Assembly: GCF_014217545.1 (NCBI RefSeq)
Contig: NZ_CP043178.1
Span: forward strand, 1,798,001-1,862,000
Direction of reading: 5' to 3'
Source: Pseudarthrobacter sp. NBSH8
GTDB lineage: Bacteria > Actinomycetota > Actinomycetes > Actinomycetales > Micrococcaceae
DNA length: 64,000 nt
In this document: positions 44,770 to 53,425 of the stretch, in pieces
Layout: the number at the start of each line of letters is the position of its first letter
Position numbering within the stretch: position 1 is the stretch's first letter
Translations under genes and position numbers: made by a program
The notes under the pieces: model-generated
What the model was told of the DNA's origin: nothing
Seen by the model: only the letters and a program-made list of their open reading frames with translations
Databases searched by the model: none

Positions 44770-46410
44770 TCAGCGGCTAAAAGCCGATGCCTGCCTAATG
44801 TCGCGGAGTTCCGTTTGCATGGCGTCGATCGCCGCGCCCGCCGCTTTGCGCCAATCTTCGATTTGTTGGGATGTTGTCCCCTGGGGTGGACTATCGGAGC
44901 TGCCGGATGGGGCAAGAATGTTCATCAGTTCATACAACCTGTCCAGAGGCCGGCTGCGGCGGTCCGGCGTCATTGTCGATGTGTAGCTCGACAGCCGCCC
45001 AAGAGTGTCCTTCACCTGCACAGCGGTATCGCGGGCGCTTGCAGAGCCGAATATCAGGCCAGAGTCGAGGTCTCTGACATGCGCTCTTAGTAATCCGACG
45101 TCGCGCATTGCATCAGTAATCCACGGCGCAGTACTCCTGGTTGTTTCCATCAACGACAGGTAGCGTCCTAAATCGGGTGTATCCGACAGAGTCTGCGCCT
45201 CGCCGGACCGAAGGAAACTAGAGAATTCATGGGGTAATACTCCGACGTCGGGCCAGATGTCTTCGAAAGCGGTATCCTCACCTGATCGGAACCTCTTCAG
45301 CGTGTCGACAAATACATCTGGTTCAGCCAGTACCACCTCTTCATAGATCTGCTCCCAGTCGCCGCGGAAGTCAATTGTCTGAAGTGCGAGCATCGTGTCG
45401 GGCTCCAGATCCGGGCGGACCATTCGGTTGAGCGTGTAGGCATTGATGTAGCGCTTGACTTCTCGGGGATTGATTCGACCTTCTGTGGCTACATACCTCA
45501 GATATTTGCGTACCCGTACGTTGAGGTCGATCTGTTGCTCAGGAGCCAGCTTGCCGTGAACGATGAGCCACTGCAGAAGGTCGTCCAGCTGGCCAGCCAT
45601 CAAAGGGGGAAGTGTGTATGGGACTTGGAACATTTTCTTCAGGTAGTCCCGCTCCAGCTGTCGATCAATGTTCAGTCCTCCAGGTTGCCCTGCGAACTTT
45701 GTCCTGACCGCCGATTCGACCACGCGTTCATCAAGCCCAACGACAAAGATGAAGCCTGGCATGTCGAAGAATAGCTTCATCGACTCCAAGACAGTTAGTG
45801 ATTGCTGCGGGAGGCAGCGGTCGAGGTCATCGACAAACACGACAATCCGCGACAGCCCAGCTTCCCGCACTTCAGAAAAAGCCGACGTCAGCTGTTGAAA
45901 GGCTCCAAAGTAGAGGGACTGTGCGGTGGCGCCAATATCGTCAGGATGAGTCACGAACTCGTCTAGGGCTTTTCCCGGATCAAGGGAGAACGTGGGTCCA
46001 CTGGGAACGCCAATTTCAATTCTTGTTGAGCGAACGAGGGCCCTCACAACCTGCCCGATCTGCCGCGTAATTTCCCTCATTTTGGTTTGCTGCGCTGCGT
46101 GCTCCACCTGGGTTGCCCATTCAGCGAGAGATGACCTTATCGTGTCGAGGAGCGGAACGATGAGATGCGATTCGCGTTCATATCGCCAGGCGTTGAATCG
46201 GACGATGATCGCAGTCTCATCTTGCGCAATGAGCTGTTCGATCTCATCCATAAGCGTGCTCTTACCAGAACCCCAGCCGCCGAAGATGCCAACGGCGAAA
46301 CGAGGCTCACTGGTTTGAACGATCTGGGAAAGTGCCTGCGCAATCTGAGTGAATCCGAGGGATGGATTCTTCGCGGGCACATCGAGGAGGATGTGGCCGA
46401 CGTATGTCAT
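44770..46410 (-). CDS. KAP-family P-loop NTPase
   Basis: A 546-aa NTPase. Walker A is GGWGSGKST (44-52), VRFNAWRYERESHLIVPLL follows as in KAP proteins, and Walker B is RIVVFVDDLDRCLPQQ (188-203) with the extra Asp typical of the family. Many KAP NTPases carry transmembrane segments inserted after Walker A; none is visible here. The ATG at 46410 with GGAG five bases upstream is preferred over 46428. Its composition is visibly more AT-rich than the flanks. Convergent with the lipase gene, 45 bp apart. KAP proteins are often found in phage-defence islands. Confidence 0.88.
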   Translation of the reverse strand: MTYVGHILLDVPAKNPSLGFTQIAQALSQIVQTSEPRFAVGIFGGWGSGKSTLMDEIEQLIAQDETAIIVRFNAWRYERESHLIVPLLDTIRSSLAEWATQVEHAAQQTKMREITRQIGQVVRALVRSTRIEIGVPSGPTFSLDPGKALDEFVTHPDDIGATAQSLYFGAFQQLTSAFSEVREAGLSRIVVFVDDLDRCLPQQSLTVLESMKLFFDMPGFIFVVGLDERVVESAVRTKFAGQPGGLNIDRQLERDYLKKMFQVPYTLPPLMAGQLDDLLQWLIVHGKLAPEQQIDLNVRVRKYLRYVATEGRINPREVKRYINAYTLNRMVRPDLEPDTMLALQTIDFRGDWEQIYEEVVLAEPDVFVDTLKRFRSGEDTAFEDIWPDVGVLPHEFSSFLRSGEAQTLSDTPDLGRYLSLMETTRSTAPWITDAMRDVGLLRAHVRDLDSGLIFGSASARDTAVQVKDTLGRLSSYTSTMTPDRRSRPLDRLYELMNILAPSGSSDSPPQGTTSQQIEDWRKAAGAAIDAMQTELRDIRQASAFSR

Positions 46411-46939
46411 CGCGACTCCATTGGTCAAGTGGAAGCGGAAATCGTCGGGGCCACGAAATTCAGCAGCGATTCTGAAATCGCAGCGACCCCAGCACTATCC
46501 CGATCACTCCATCTTTGGGATAGGGGTCCTGCCACGTTGGCCGTCCAGCCTCCGTTGTCGATAGCCCCAGGGCCAGAAGCGAGAGCGACGTCCCGCCTGA
46601 AGCGACGGAGCCGCGCGGTGGACCGGACGGCCCAGACGCGCCTGTTGTCCTGAGCATGACGACCGCGGTTCTCATACTGACGAAGGCTCCTGAGCTTACT
46701 TTCTACAGTGTTTGCTGACTCGATTCTGCTACCGCAGCGTTATCAGCGCGTTACAGGGCCACGAGGCTGGCTGGACTGGCGATGTGACCAATACCTCCCG
46801 ATCGCGGTGACAACACCGAACTGATCTTCGTCCGGCATGCCTGGACGCCGGTGGCCGTCCCACTGGCGGCCACCGGTCGATCACGCCGGAGGGTCGTGGA
46901 GGTCGTTGGCTGCAAAGGAAACCGTTCCGGAATGATGAG
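46411..46939. other. upstream region of the KAP gene and island edge
   Basis: About 530 bp. It contains the direct-repeat site at 46737. A 71-codon minus-strand open frame (46460-46675) follows that promoter but shows no homology and its ribosome site is poorly placed. Nothing else was recognised. Confidence 0.45.
46737..46753 (-). promoter_or_regulatory. SARP-type direct repeat upstream of the KAP gene
   Basis: On the minus strand TAACGC-GCTGA-TAACGC, 11 bp start to start, with CAGAAT (46728-46723) exactly 8 bp downstream. The leader to the KAP start would be about 300 bases. Confidence 0.65.
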
Positions 46940-47317
46940 TTACATAGCTGCTGCTACGGCATCCATTTCAATGCGCTTTTCCCCACGGAACCGCGAAACC
47001 TCCACGGTGGTGCGTGGCGGGAGCGTGCAATCGCCGAAACGTTCCAGATAGGCCGCGTTGTATTCATCAAATTCGTCCAAATCCGCAAGGAAGACTGTGA
47101 TCTTCAGGATGCTGGACAGATTGGCCCCGGCATCGGCGAGGACCCTTTCCAAGTTGTCGAACACTACGTTCACTTGGTCACGCAGGGACTCGGGAGTAGA
47201 TCCGTCGGCCTTGGTGGGGACCTGTCCGCAGGCCCAGACGATTCCTCCGTAGGTTGCGGTTGCCGTGTAGGGGCGTGGTTTTCCGTCTTCGTGCCAACGA
47301 CGCTGTATCCCGCTCAT
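46940..47317 (-). CDS. RidA/YjgF-family protein
   Basis: A 125-aa Rid protein. The catalytic Arg in PPRTTVEVSRF and GGIVWACGQVPTKADG, KITVFLADLDEFDEYNAAY are family marks. RidA proteins deaminate reactive enamine/imine intermediates from PLP or amino-acid-oxidising enzymes. Its ATG overlaps the stop of the upstream gene by 4 bp, so it is the last gene of the five-gene operon and probably detoxifies an imine made by that pathway. Confidence 0.93.
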   Translation of the reverse strand: MSGIQRRWHEDGKPRPYTATATYGGIVWACGQVPTKADGSTPESLRDQVNVVFDNLERVLADAGANLSSILKITVFLADLDEFDEYNAAYLERFGDCTLPPRTTVEVSRFRGEKRIEMDAVAAAM

Positions 47318-48054
47318 GCGTCGGCCACCAGGTAGGCTGCCGCCACGGTGCGGACTTCTGCCCAGGTTTTGGCGTTTACGTGTATCCCGTCCCGGGCCGT
47401 TTCGGTCCTCTTCAGGGTCCGTTCGGATGCTGTCGACACGATAAATACGCCCTCGGGCGCGTTATTGGCCGTGTAGAAGCGCGAACCATACCCGGTCGCC
47501 GGTGCTGTGTGGGGCGCGGATTGGCCGGGCGTGCTGAATCCGATGCCCAGGTCTCCTGCGGGCGTGGCAAACGTGGTCTGGTTCCGGTCCCCAGCGGTAC
47601 GGTGCACCACGGTGAGGCCGGAGCCCAGGGCGGCGTTGAGCAGGGCCTCGTCAAGCAGGTGGGATTCGTTTTCCACGGCGTTGCACAACACTTCGCTGCC
47701 GGCTCCGGTGCTGGCGACGTCGACCAGCAGGACCCCGTGTACCAGAGCATTGCAGGGTGCACCGGGGCCTACCAGATAGCTCAGCCCGGCCGGAGTGGTG
47801 GACTTGGTGTAGTCGAGGGGTTTCGGCGCCCAGGACTTGTCACGCAGCCACGAGGACAGGGCTTGCAGCCCGGTGCCATGGTGCATCTCGGCGAAAAGCA
47901 CCTGCCTGGCGGCGGCTTGGGCCTCGGAATTACTTGCTCCGCGGGCCATCAGTGCGCGGTATGCGGCCTCACGCACTTCCCGCATAGCCAGACGCACCAC
48001 GGGCGTCGAACCCCTGCTTTCCATGTTTGCTACTTTCTCGGTGATAACGGTCAT
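47314..48054 (-). CDS. unknown protein, 246 aa (possibly DUF3726-like)
   Basis: Not firmly recognised. The N-terminus LAMREVREAAYRALMARGAS and NSEAQAAARQVLFAEMH resembles the first helices of DUF3726 and Ldh2-type proteins, and GLSYLVGPGAPCNALVHGVL suggests an alpha/beta core. Start 48054 shares one base with the upstream stop (TGATG) and is preferred to a much longer frame without homology. Coupling to the dipeptidase and RidA genes implies the same catabolic pathway. Confidence 0.65.
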   Translation of the reverse strand: MTVITEKVANMESRGSTPVVRLAMREVREAAYRALMARGASNSEAQAAARQVLFAEMHHGTGLQALSSWLRDKSWAPKPLDYTKSTTPAGLSYLVGPGAPCNALVHGVLLVDVASTGAGSEVLCNAVENESHLLDEALLNAALGSGLTVVHRTAGDRNQTTFATPAGDLGIGFSTPGQSAPHTAPATGYGSRFYTANNAPEGVFIVSTASERTLKRTETARDGIHVNAKTWAEVRTVAAAYLVADA

Positions 48055-49130
48055 CAGATTTTCCTTCCGGGGAATACATCGTCGAAGAGGCTCAGCCAGT
48101 TCTCGCCGAGCACACCGCGGATGGTTTTTTCGTCGAGTCCTACCTTGACCAGGCCATCGGTCAAGCGGGGGAAGTCCTCGGGTCCCACAAACCACTCGGG
48201 CCACTCGGGCCAAGCGGCCTTGTGCTCCCCCGGTGGTTGCCAGCGGCCGTTGCGTAACCAGCCAACATACTCGTTGTCCCAGTTGCGCGTGCAGTCACTG
48301 CCCAAACCAACCCGCCCGGGTCCGAGGTCATCAACCAGGCGCGCGATCATCTGGCAGAACTGTTCCAGGGTCGTCTTCTTCCCGCCGATGACCAGCGGGT
48401 AAAGGCAGCAGCCCAGCATCCCGCCCTTGTCGGTAACCGCACGGATAACCTCGTCGGGCTTGTTGCGCGGATTCTCCACAAACCAGGTGGGGTTCGAGTG
48501 GGTGATTGCCACTGGGGCAATCGAAGCCTCGACCGCGTCCAGGGAGGTCCGGTTACCCACGTGTGAGAGGTCGATGAGCATGCCCACACGGTTCATTTCG
48601 GACACGATGGTTCGACCGAACCGAGTCAGCCCGGAATCCTCGGGTTCATAGCAGGCTCCACCGACCAGGTTCTGGATGTTGTAGGTCAGTTGGGCAACCT
48701 TCACTCCCAGCTTGTGGAAGACCTCCACCAGGCGGAAGTCGTCCCCGAAGGAGCTCGTGTTCTGGAATCCCAGCAGCACCGCGACACGCTGGTCCAGTTT
48801 CGCCTGGCGGATATCCTGGCTGTTCTGCGCCAGCACCATCAGGTCGGGATTCTGTACGGCAAGCTGATACCAGTCCCCGATGGCCTTCAGGGTATCGGCC
48901 GGCCCTTCCCAGACCGCGCAGGTGGCGTTGACGCCGCTGATCCCGCCAGCGCGCAATTCCTCCAGGACGCCTCGGTCCCAATTGTTAATCTGTAGGCCGT
49001 CGACGATGGTGGCCGCGGCATGGAGTTCAGCAACGTTCTGCCCGCTCCCCGGGTTCAACGCCGAAGAGCTCTGAACCGTTTCGATTTGTGGCCCGTCAAC
49101 GACAGTGGCCGGACCTTGGAAGCTAGACAT
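48054..49130 (-). CDS. M19 (renal) dipeptidase-family protein
   Basis: A 358-aa amidohydrolase-fold protein. Present are MLIDLSHVGNRTSLDAVEAS, VAITHSNPTWFV and VGLGSDCTRNWD, which carry the later metal ligands. The usual first metal motif (DGHND-like) reads DGLQINNW instead, so His and Asp ligands of the HxD pair are missing. From memory, related proteins without this motif occur in dimethylglycine/betaine catabolic clusters of other bacteria. Start 49130 overlaps the upstream gene by 8 bp. Confidence 0.85.
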   Translation of the reverse strand: MSSFQGPATVVDGPQIETVQSSSALNPGSGQNVAELHAAATIVDGLQINNWDRGVLEELRAGGISGVNATCAVWEGPADTLKAIGDWYQLAVQNPDLMVLAQNSQDIRQAKLDQRVAVLLGFQNTSSFGDDFRLVEVFHKLGVKVAQLTYNIQNLVGGACYEPEDSGLTRFGRTIVSEMNRVGMLIDLSHVGNRTSLDAVEASIAPVAITHSNPTWFVENPRNKPDEVIRAVTDKGGMLGCCLYPLVIGGKKTTLEQFCQMIARLVDDLGPGRVGLGSDCTRNWDNEYVGWLRNGRWQPPGEHKAAWPEWPEWFVGPEDFPRLTDGLVKVGLDEKTIRGVLGENWLSLFDDVFPGRKI

Positions 49131-50865
49131 GATCTGCCGCCCCCCGAGGACGACGGGTGAACATCCACGAATCATCGGCAGTCCCGGAAGCCAGGTCTGC
49201 GATGCGCGGAGCCCCGGCCATCAATGTCACGCGCAGCCAGTCGGTGGACTGGGGGGTGTAATTCTCCATGCCGTAGACCGCCAGCTGGAATCGCTGGAGA
49301 TTCAGCGGCAGGAATTCGGCGGCCAACAGGTTGTCCCGCACCTCACCATAGGTCAGCTTGCCGACCTTCTGCACGCGAGCCACGGTGGCACGATGCCAAG
49401 GATGGGACAGCAGGAACTCGCCCACGCTGATGGTTCCATCGGCACCGGCCAAATCCGCGCGCAGTTTGGCGACGGCCCGGGCAATATCCACGGGGTGTTG
49501 GACGTTTTCTCCCGGGGCCGCTCCCAGCCGTGCGCGCCGGGGCTCCTCGTTGTCCGCTGAGGAGAACCAGAAGTGCTGCTGCGCCGAAGGGTCTGAGAAG
49601 TCGAACGAACCGGTCCAGGAGTATTCGTCCTCCATCCTCTCGATCAGGCGGGCGCAGGTGTCACCCGCGGCGATGCAGCGGGACTCATCGCAGCGCAGCA
49701 GCGCTTCTACTGTTTCATCCAGGTCCTCGCTGAGTTCGGTAAGCACGGAGGCCACCATGCCGCGGCACCCCGGTCCACGCAGGGCCGCCGCATCATGCAG
49801 ATCTCTCCAAATGTGGCTGGTTTTGTTCCCCGCGAAGCGCCCTGTCAGGGCCCATGAGCGCAGCTCAACCAGCAGTTCCTCAAGCTGTACGGCCAACTCG
49901 GGGCCGGCCGCGAAGGGCGCGCTCTGAATGTCTGCCTGCTCGGCCAGATAGTCGATTGACTCGCGCAGTAGGTCCACGACGCGCTGTACCGCCGCCTCGG
50001 CGGGTGCCACGGTCCGGGAGATGACCGAAGCCAACGGGAGCTCCCGCAGCAGCGCCCAGGAGTTGATGACCTCGGGGTGATTGATGGCGTAGGGCACCAT
50101 GCCCAGTCCGGTGGCATTGCCCATGCCCAGGTAGCGGCGCCAGGGTCCGCTGAGCCTTGCCGCCTTCGGGTTGCGGGCCGCGGCGCAGGCCTCCACCAAG
50201 TCATAGCTGAATTCGCGCATCAGCCAGGCCGTGAGCATGTGTGCCCGGTAGGGAACCGCCAGCGGGTGGCCGTCCGCAAAACCTTCGTAGTCGGCCAGTC
50301 CGCATTTACCGTTGCTGTAGAACGCCGTGCTGCGAATGATGTAAGGCGATCCGCCGAACTTTTCGCTCTCGGGTTGCTCTCCCCGGGCCAAGCGGTCCGT
50401 GACGTATTCAAAGAAACGTTCGCTCCGGTTGGCGCGCGTCCAGATCAGGGATCCCTGCTCGGCGCGGCCGGCTTCCTGCAGCGGCACCTGGGTCCGCATC
50501 CGGGCCAGACGATCCGCATCCACGCTGCCTTCGACCAGTGCAGCGGTGATGTCCCAGGCCTTCGCGATCACCCGGTCGGTGCGCTCTGCCTCGCTCAGAC
50601 GCTGCGAGAATGCCACAAAGCTCCACAGGTGGGTTTCTGCACGGACCTCATAGATTGCCTCGCCGCGGCCTTGGACGTCGACATCAAAGTAGGTGCGCTC
50701 GATCTGCCAGCCGGCACGCACCGCACGGCGGATCATCGAACGGATGAAGCTGTGCCGGGTTGCCCGGGCACCGCCCATGTCCGCCGGATCCATCACGGTG
50801 TTTGGCGGGCGCAACATCGATTGCGTGGTCATCTCAATGCCTTTGGTCATTGCAGGTGCGCTCAC
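49123..50865 (-). CDS. unknown conserved-looking protein, 580 aa
   Basis: No family was recognised. It is soluble, largely helical, with SFIRSMIRRAVRAGWQIERT near the N-terminus, GNATGLGMVPYAINHPEVIN in the middle and NLQRFQLAVYGMENYTPQST then DWLRVTLMAG near the end. The GTG start overlaps the aldehyde dehydrogenase stop (GTGA) and its stop overlaps the dipeptidase start, so it must belong to the same pathway. An enzyme role is likely but unproven. Confidence 0.75.
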   Translation of the reverse strand: MSAPAMTKGIEMTTQSMLRPPNTVMDPADMGGARATRHSFIRSMIRRAVRAGWQIERTYFDVDVQGRGEAIYEVRAETHLWSFVAFSQRLSEAERTDRVIAKAWDITAALVEGSVDADRLARMRTQVPLQEAGRAEQGSLIWTRANRSERFFEYVTDRLARGEQPESEKFGGSPYIIRSTAFYSNGKCGLADYEGFADGHPLAVPYRAHMLTAWLMREFSYDLVEACAAARNPKAARLSGPWRRYLGMGNATGLGMVPYAINHPEVINSWALLRELPLASVISRTVAPAEAAVQRVVDLLRESIDYLAEQADIQSAPFAAGPELAVQLEELLVELRSWALTGRFAGNKTSHIWRDLHDAAALRGPGCRGMVASVLTELSEDLDETVEALLRCDESRCIAAGDTCARLIERMEDEYSWTGSFDFSDPSAQQHFWFSSADNEEPRRARLGAAPGENVQHPVDIARAVAKLRADLAGADGTISVGEFLLSHPWHRATVARVQKVGKLTYGEVRDNLLAAEFLPLNLQRFQLAVYGMENYTPQSTDWLRVTLMAGAPRIADLASGTADDSWMFTRRPRGAADHV

Positions 50866-52337
50866 GAGACACGCCCCTGCGGTGCGACGCGTACGTAGGC
50901 GGTCTTGGTCTCGGTAAAGAAGTCCGCGACAACATCGCTGTTTTGTTCGCGCGGGGCCGGGAAGGAGGAATCGCGAAGTCCGCCAAACGGCGCATGGACC
51001 TCTGAACCGGTGGAAGGTGCGTTGACCTTGATCAATCCGGCGACCACTTCGTTGAGGCAGCGGCGGATGGCGTGCTCGTCGCGGGTGAAGACCGATGCGG
51101 TCAGGCCGAAGTCGGTGGCATTGGCCAAAGTGATGGCCTCATCGAGGTCCGCGACGCGCATCAGCGTCACGATCGGACCGAACACTTCTTCGTGGGTGAT
51201 GGTCAAGGCATCGGTTCCGGCGAGCAGCGTGGGCAGGACGTAGTGCCCCGGAGCGTCCGACTTTGATCCTTGCGCCAAAACCGTTGCACCCTCGGCTTGG
51301 GCCTGGGACAGTGCGGCTTCGATGTCGCTTCGGGCGCGGTCTGAGACAACCGGGCCCATGTCCGATGTTGCTTCGGTTCCCGGGCCGGCGACCAGGGCGT
51401 TGACCAGCGGCACCAGGGCTTCGACCAGACGGTCGTGGACGTCCCCGACGGCGATGATGCGGCGGGTGGCAGTGCATTTCTGGCCGGTGCTGCTCATGGC
51501 GGCCGCCACAATGGCGGCCGCGGCACTGGCGACGTCCGCATCCGGCATGACGATGGCGGCATTGTGCCCGCCCAGTTCCATCTGCAGCTTCGCGCCACGA
51601 AGCACCACTCGTTCGCGGATCTGGTGGCCCACCGGAACGGAGCCCGTAAAGGTCACTGCGGCGATTCCCTCGTGTTCGACCAGACTCGATCCCAAGGAGC
51701 CCGGGCCCAGGACCAGGTTCAGGACACCGGCGGGAACGCCGGCTTCAACAAGGATCTCGGCGAAGGCCAGGGCGACGGCGGGGGTATCGCTGGCCGGCTT
51801 CCACACGACTGTGTTGCCCCAGAGCAGCGCCGGTGCGATTTTCCAGGCCGGAATCTGCAGCGGGAAGTTCCAGGGGGTGATGACCCCGACCACGCCTACC
51901 GGGCGGCGGATGGTACGGACGAGTTCATCGGCATTGCCCGACGGGTAGGTGACGCCGTCGGCGCGGCGGGCCGAGCCGGCCTGGTAGTACAGGGTCTCCA
52001 CGGTGGCACCGACTTCGCCTCGGGAGTCGGCCAGGGTCTTGCCCTGTTCGCGGGTCATCAGCACAGCAATGTCTTCGCCGCGCTCCTCCAGGAGCTGTGC
52101 AGCACGCCGCAGCACGCGTCCGCGGCCCAGGATTCCCACCCGGTCCCAGCCGGCCAGCGCGGCACGGCCGGCGGCGATGGCTGCTTCCAGCGTTTGAGTG
52201 GTGGCTGTGGCGTAGCGGGCAACCACTTCGCCGGGGTCGGCCGGGTTGAAACTTTGGGCTTCGGCTCCGGTTGCGCTGTCCCACTGGCCGTTGATGAGCT
52301 GTTTGAGTTCCAGGGTTTGGGTGGTTGTGGTGTTCAC
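50862..52337 (-). CDS. aldehyde dehydrogenase (semialdehyde type)
   Basis: A 491-aa NAD(P)-dependent aldehyde dehydrogenase. Cofactor and catalytic motifs are clear: VTFTGSVPVGHQI, catalytic Glu in MELGGHNAAIV and catalytic Cys in STGQKCTATRRI. It resembles 2-oxoglutarate-semialdehyde and succinate-semialdehyde dehydrogenases. GTG 52337 with AGGA upstream is preferred since the family N-terminus (LKQLINGQWDSATG) follows at once. First gene of the operon, divergent from the LysR regulator with about 120 bp between. Confidence 0.92.
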   Translation of the reverse strand: MNTTTTQTLELKQLINGQWDSATGAEAQSFNPADPGEVVARYATATTQTLEAAIAAGRAALAGWDRVGILGRGRVLRRAAQLLEERGEDIAVLMTREQGKTLADSRGEVGATVETLYYQAGSARRADGVTYPSGNADELVRTIRRPVGVVGVITPWNFPLQIPAWKIAPALLWGNTVVWKPASDTPAVALAFAEILVEAGVPAGVLNLVLGPGSLGSSLVEHEGIAAVTFTGSVPVGHQIRERVVLRGAKLQMELGGHNAAIVMPDADVASAAAAIVAAAMSSTGQKCTATRRIIAVGDVHDRLVEALVPLVNALVAGPGTEATSDMGPVVSDRARSDIEAALSQAQAEGATVLAQGSKSDAPGHYVLPTLLAGTDALTITHEEVFGPIVTLMRVADLDEAITLANATDFGLTASVFTRDEHAIRRCLNEVVAGLIKVNAPSTGSEVHAPFGGLRDSSFPAPREQNSDVVADFFTETKTAYVRVAPQGRVS

Positions 52338-52456
52338 GGTGTGGTTCCTGCTTTCTAGCTGCGGTGTATCGAATCTGTGATCCACGATACGGGGGTCGCT
52401 TATCATAGAGAAGTATTTATTGCCTATTGATTCATAAGCAGAGACACTTAGTATTT

Positions 52457-53332
52457 ATGGAACTGAGACAGCTTCGCTACTTCATCGCGGTCGCCGAGGA
52501 AATGCATTTCAACCGGGCCGCTGCGCGCCTGCACATCGCCCAACCGGCGCTGAGCCAGCAGATCCAGCGCCTGGAAAGAAACCTGAAAACCCAGCTCTTC
52601 GTCCGCACCACCCGATCGGTGGAGATCACGGACACAGGCCGCGTGCTCCTCGAGGCAGCCCGTCGGGTCATCTCCGAAGCGGAGCGCGCAGAAAGCCAAG
52701 TGGAACTGGCCACCCGTGGCAGCACGGGGCTTCTCAGGGTTGGATTTGTCAGCTCCGCTGCCCTGTTCTTGTTGCCGGGCATGGTCAACAGCATGCATGA
52801 GCAGTGGCCGCAGGTGCAGTTCCAGCTCCAGGAAAACACCACCGAACGGCAAATCCAGGGGGTACTCGAGGGCCAGCTGGATGTCGGCATCGTTCGGGAA
52901 ATCGAGCCCATCGAAGGAATTCATGTCACCGCGCTGAGGCGTGAACCGCTGATCGTTGCGGTGCCGCATTCCCATCCTCTGGCCCAGCGGGCAAGCGTCC
53001 CGTTGAAGGAACTCGCGGGGCAGGATTTCGTGGTTTTCCCGCGCCATCAGGTCTCGCGGCTTTACGACCTGATTTCCGCCCTGTGCATCCAGGCGGGGTT
53101 TCATATCAGGGTCGCCCAGGAAGCCATTCAGTTCCCCACCATCCTGGGGCTCGTGGCGGCCCGCACAGGGATCGCTATCGTCCCGGAGTCGCTGCGCGCG
53201 CTGCAGATCCCCGGCGTGGCCTATCTCGACCTAACCGACGCCGCTGCCTATTCACGGGTATCGCTGATTTGTGCCGAGGGCCGGCAGGATTCGGCGCTCG
53301 TGGAACGATTCATGGAAGCCGGCGGCGTGTGA
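52457..53332 (+). CDS. LysR-family transcriptional regulator
   Basis: A 291-aa LysR activator. The winged helix-turn-helix MELRQLRYFIAVAEEMHFNR then AAARLHIAQPALSQQIQRLE is complete, followed by the linker helix and a periplasmic-like sensor with STGLLRVGFVSSAALFLLPG. It is divergent from the aldehyde dehydrogenase operon and most likely controls it. Upstream ATG-like starts lack homology. It ends before a strong terminator shared with the BCCT gene. Confidence 0.93.
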   Translation: MELRQLRYFIAVAEEMHFNRAAARLHIAQPALSQQIQRLERNLKTQLFVRTTRSVEITDTGRVLLEAARRVISEAERAESQVELATRGSTGLLRVGFVSSAALFLLPGMVNSMHEQWPQVQFQLQENTTERQIQGVLEGQLDVGIVREIEPIEGIHVTALRREPLIVAVPHSHPLAQRASVPLKELAGQDFVVFPRHQVSRLYDLISALCIQAGFHIRVAQEAIQFPTILGLVAARTGIAIVPESLRALQIPGVAYLDLTDAAAYSRVSLICAEGRQDSALVERFMEAGGV

Positions 53333-53351
53333 GACTGCCACGCGCCGAGAC

Positions 53352-53393
53352 AGGCGATGGGGCCCCGGCACCGATGCCGGGGCCCCATCGCCT
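53352..53393. terminator. bidirectional terminator hairpin
   Basis: A perfect 19-bp inverted repeat (53352-53370 with 53375-53393) and a CCGA loop lies between the convergent LysR and BCCT genes, 19 bp past the LysR stop. Without a U tract but exceptionally stable. Confidence 0.85.
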
Positions 53394-53425
53394 GCTCACA
53401 GGAAAGGGCGTGTCGGGTACCGCCT

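Noticed and set aside
46165..46653. Plus-strand open frame of 162 codons
   Set aside because: It is antisense to the KAP NTPase start, shows no motif, and the KAP frame has clear Walker motifs.
46460..46675. 71-codon minus-strand ORF after the SARP-type site of the KAP gene
   Set aside because: No homology, ribosome site 11 bp away; kept only as part of the upstream-region note.
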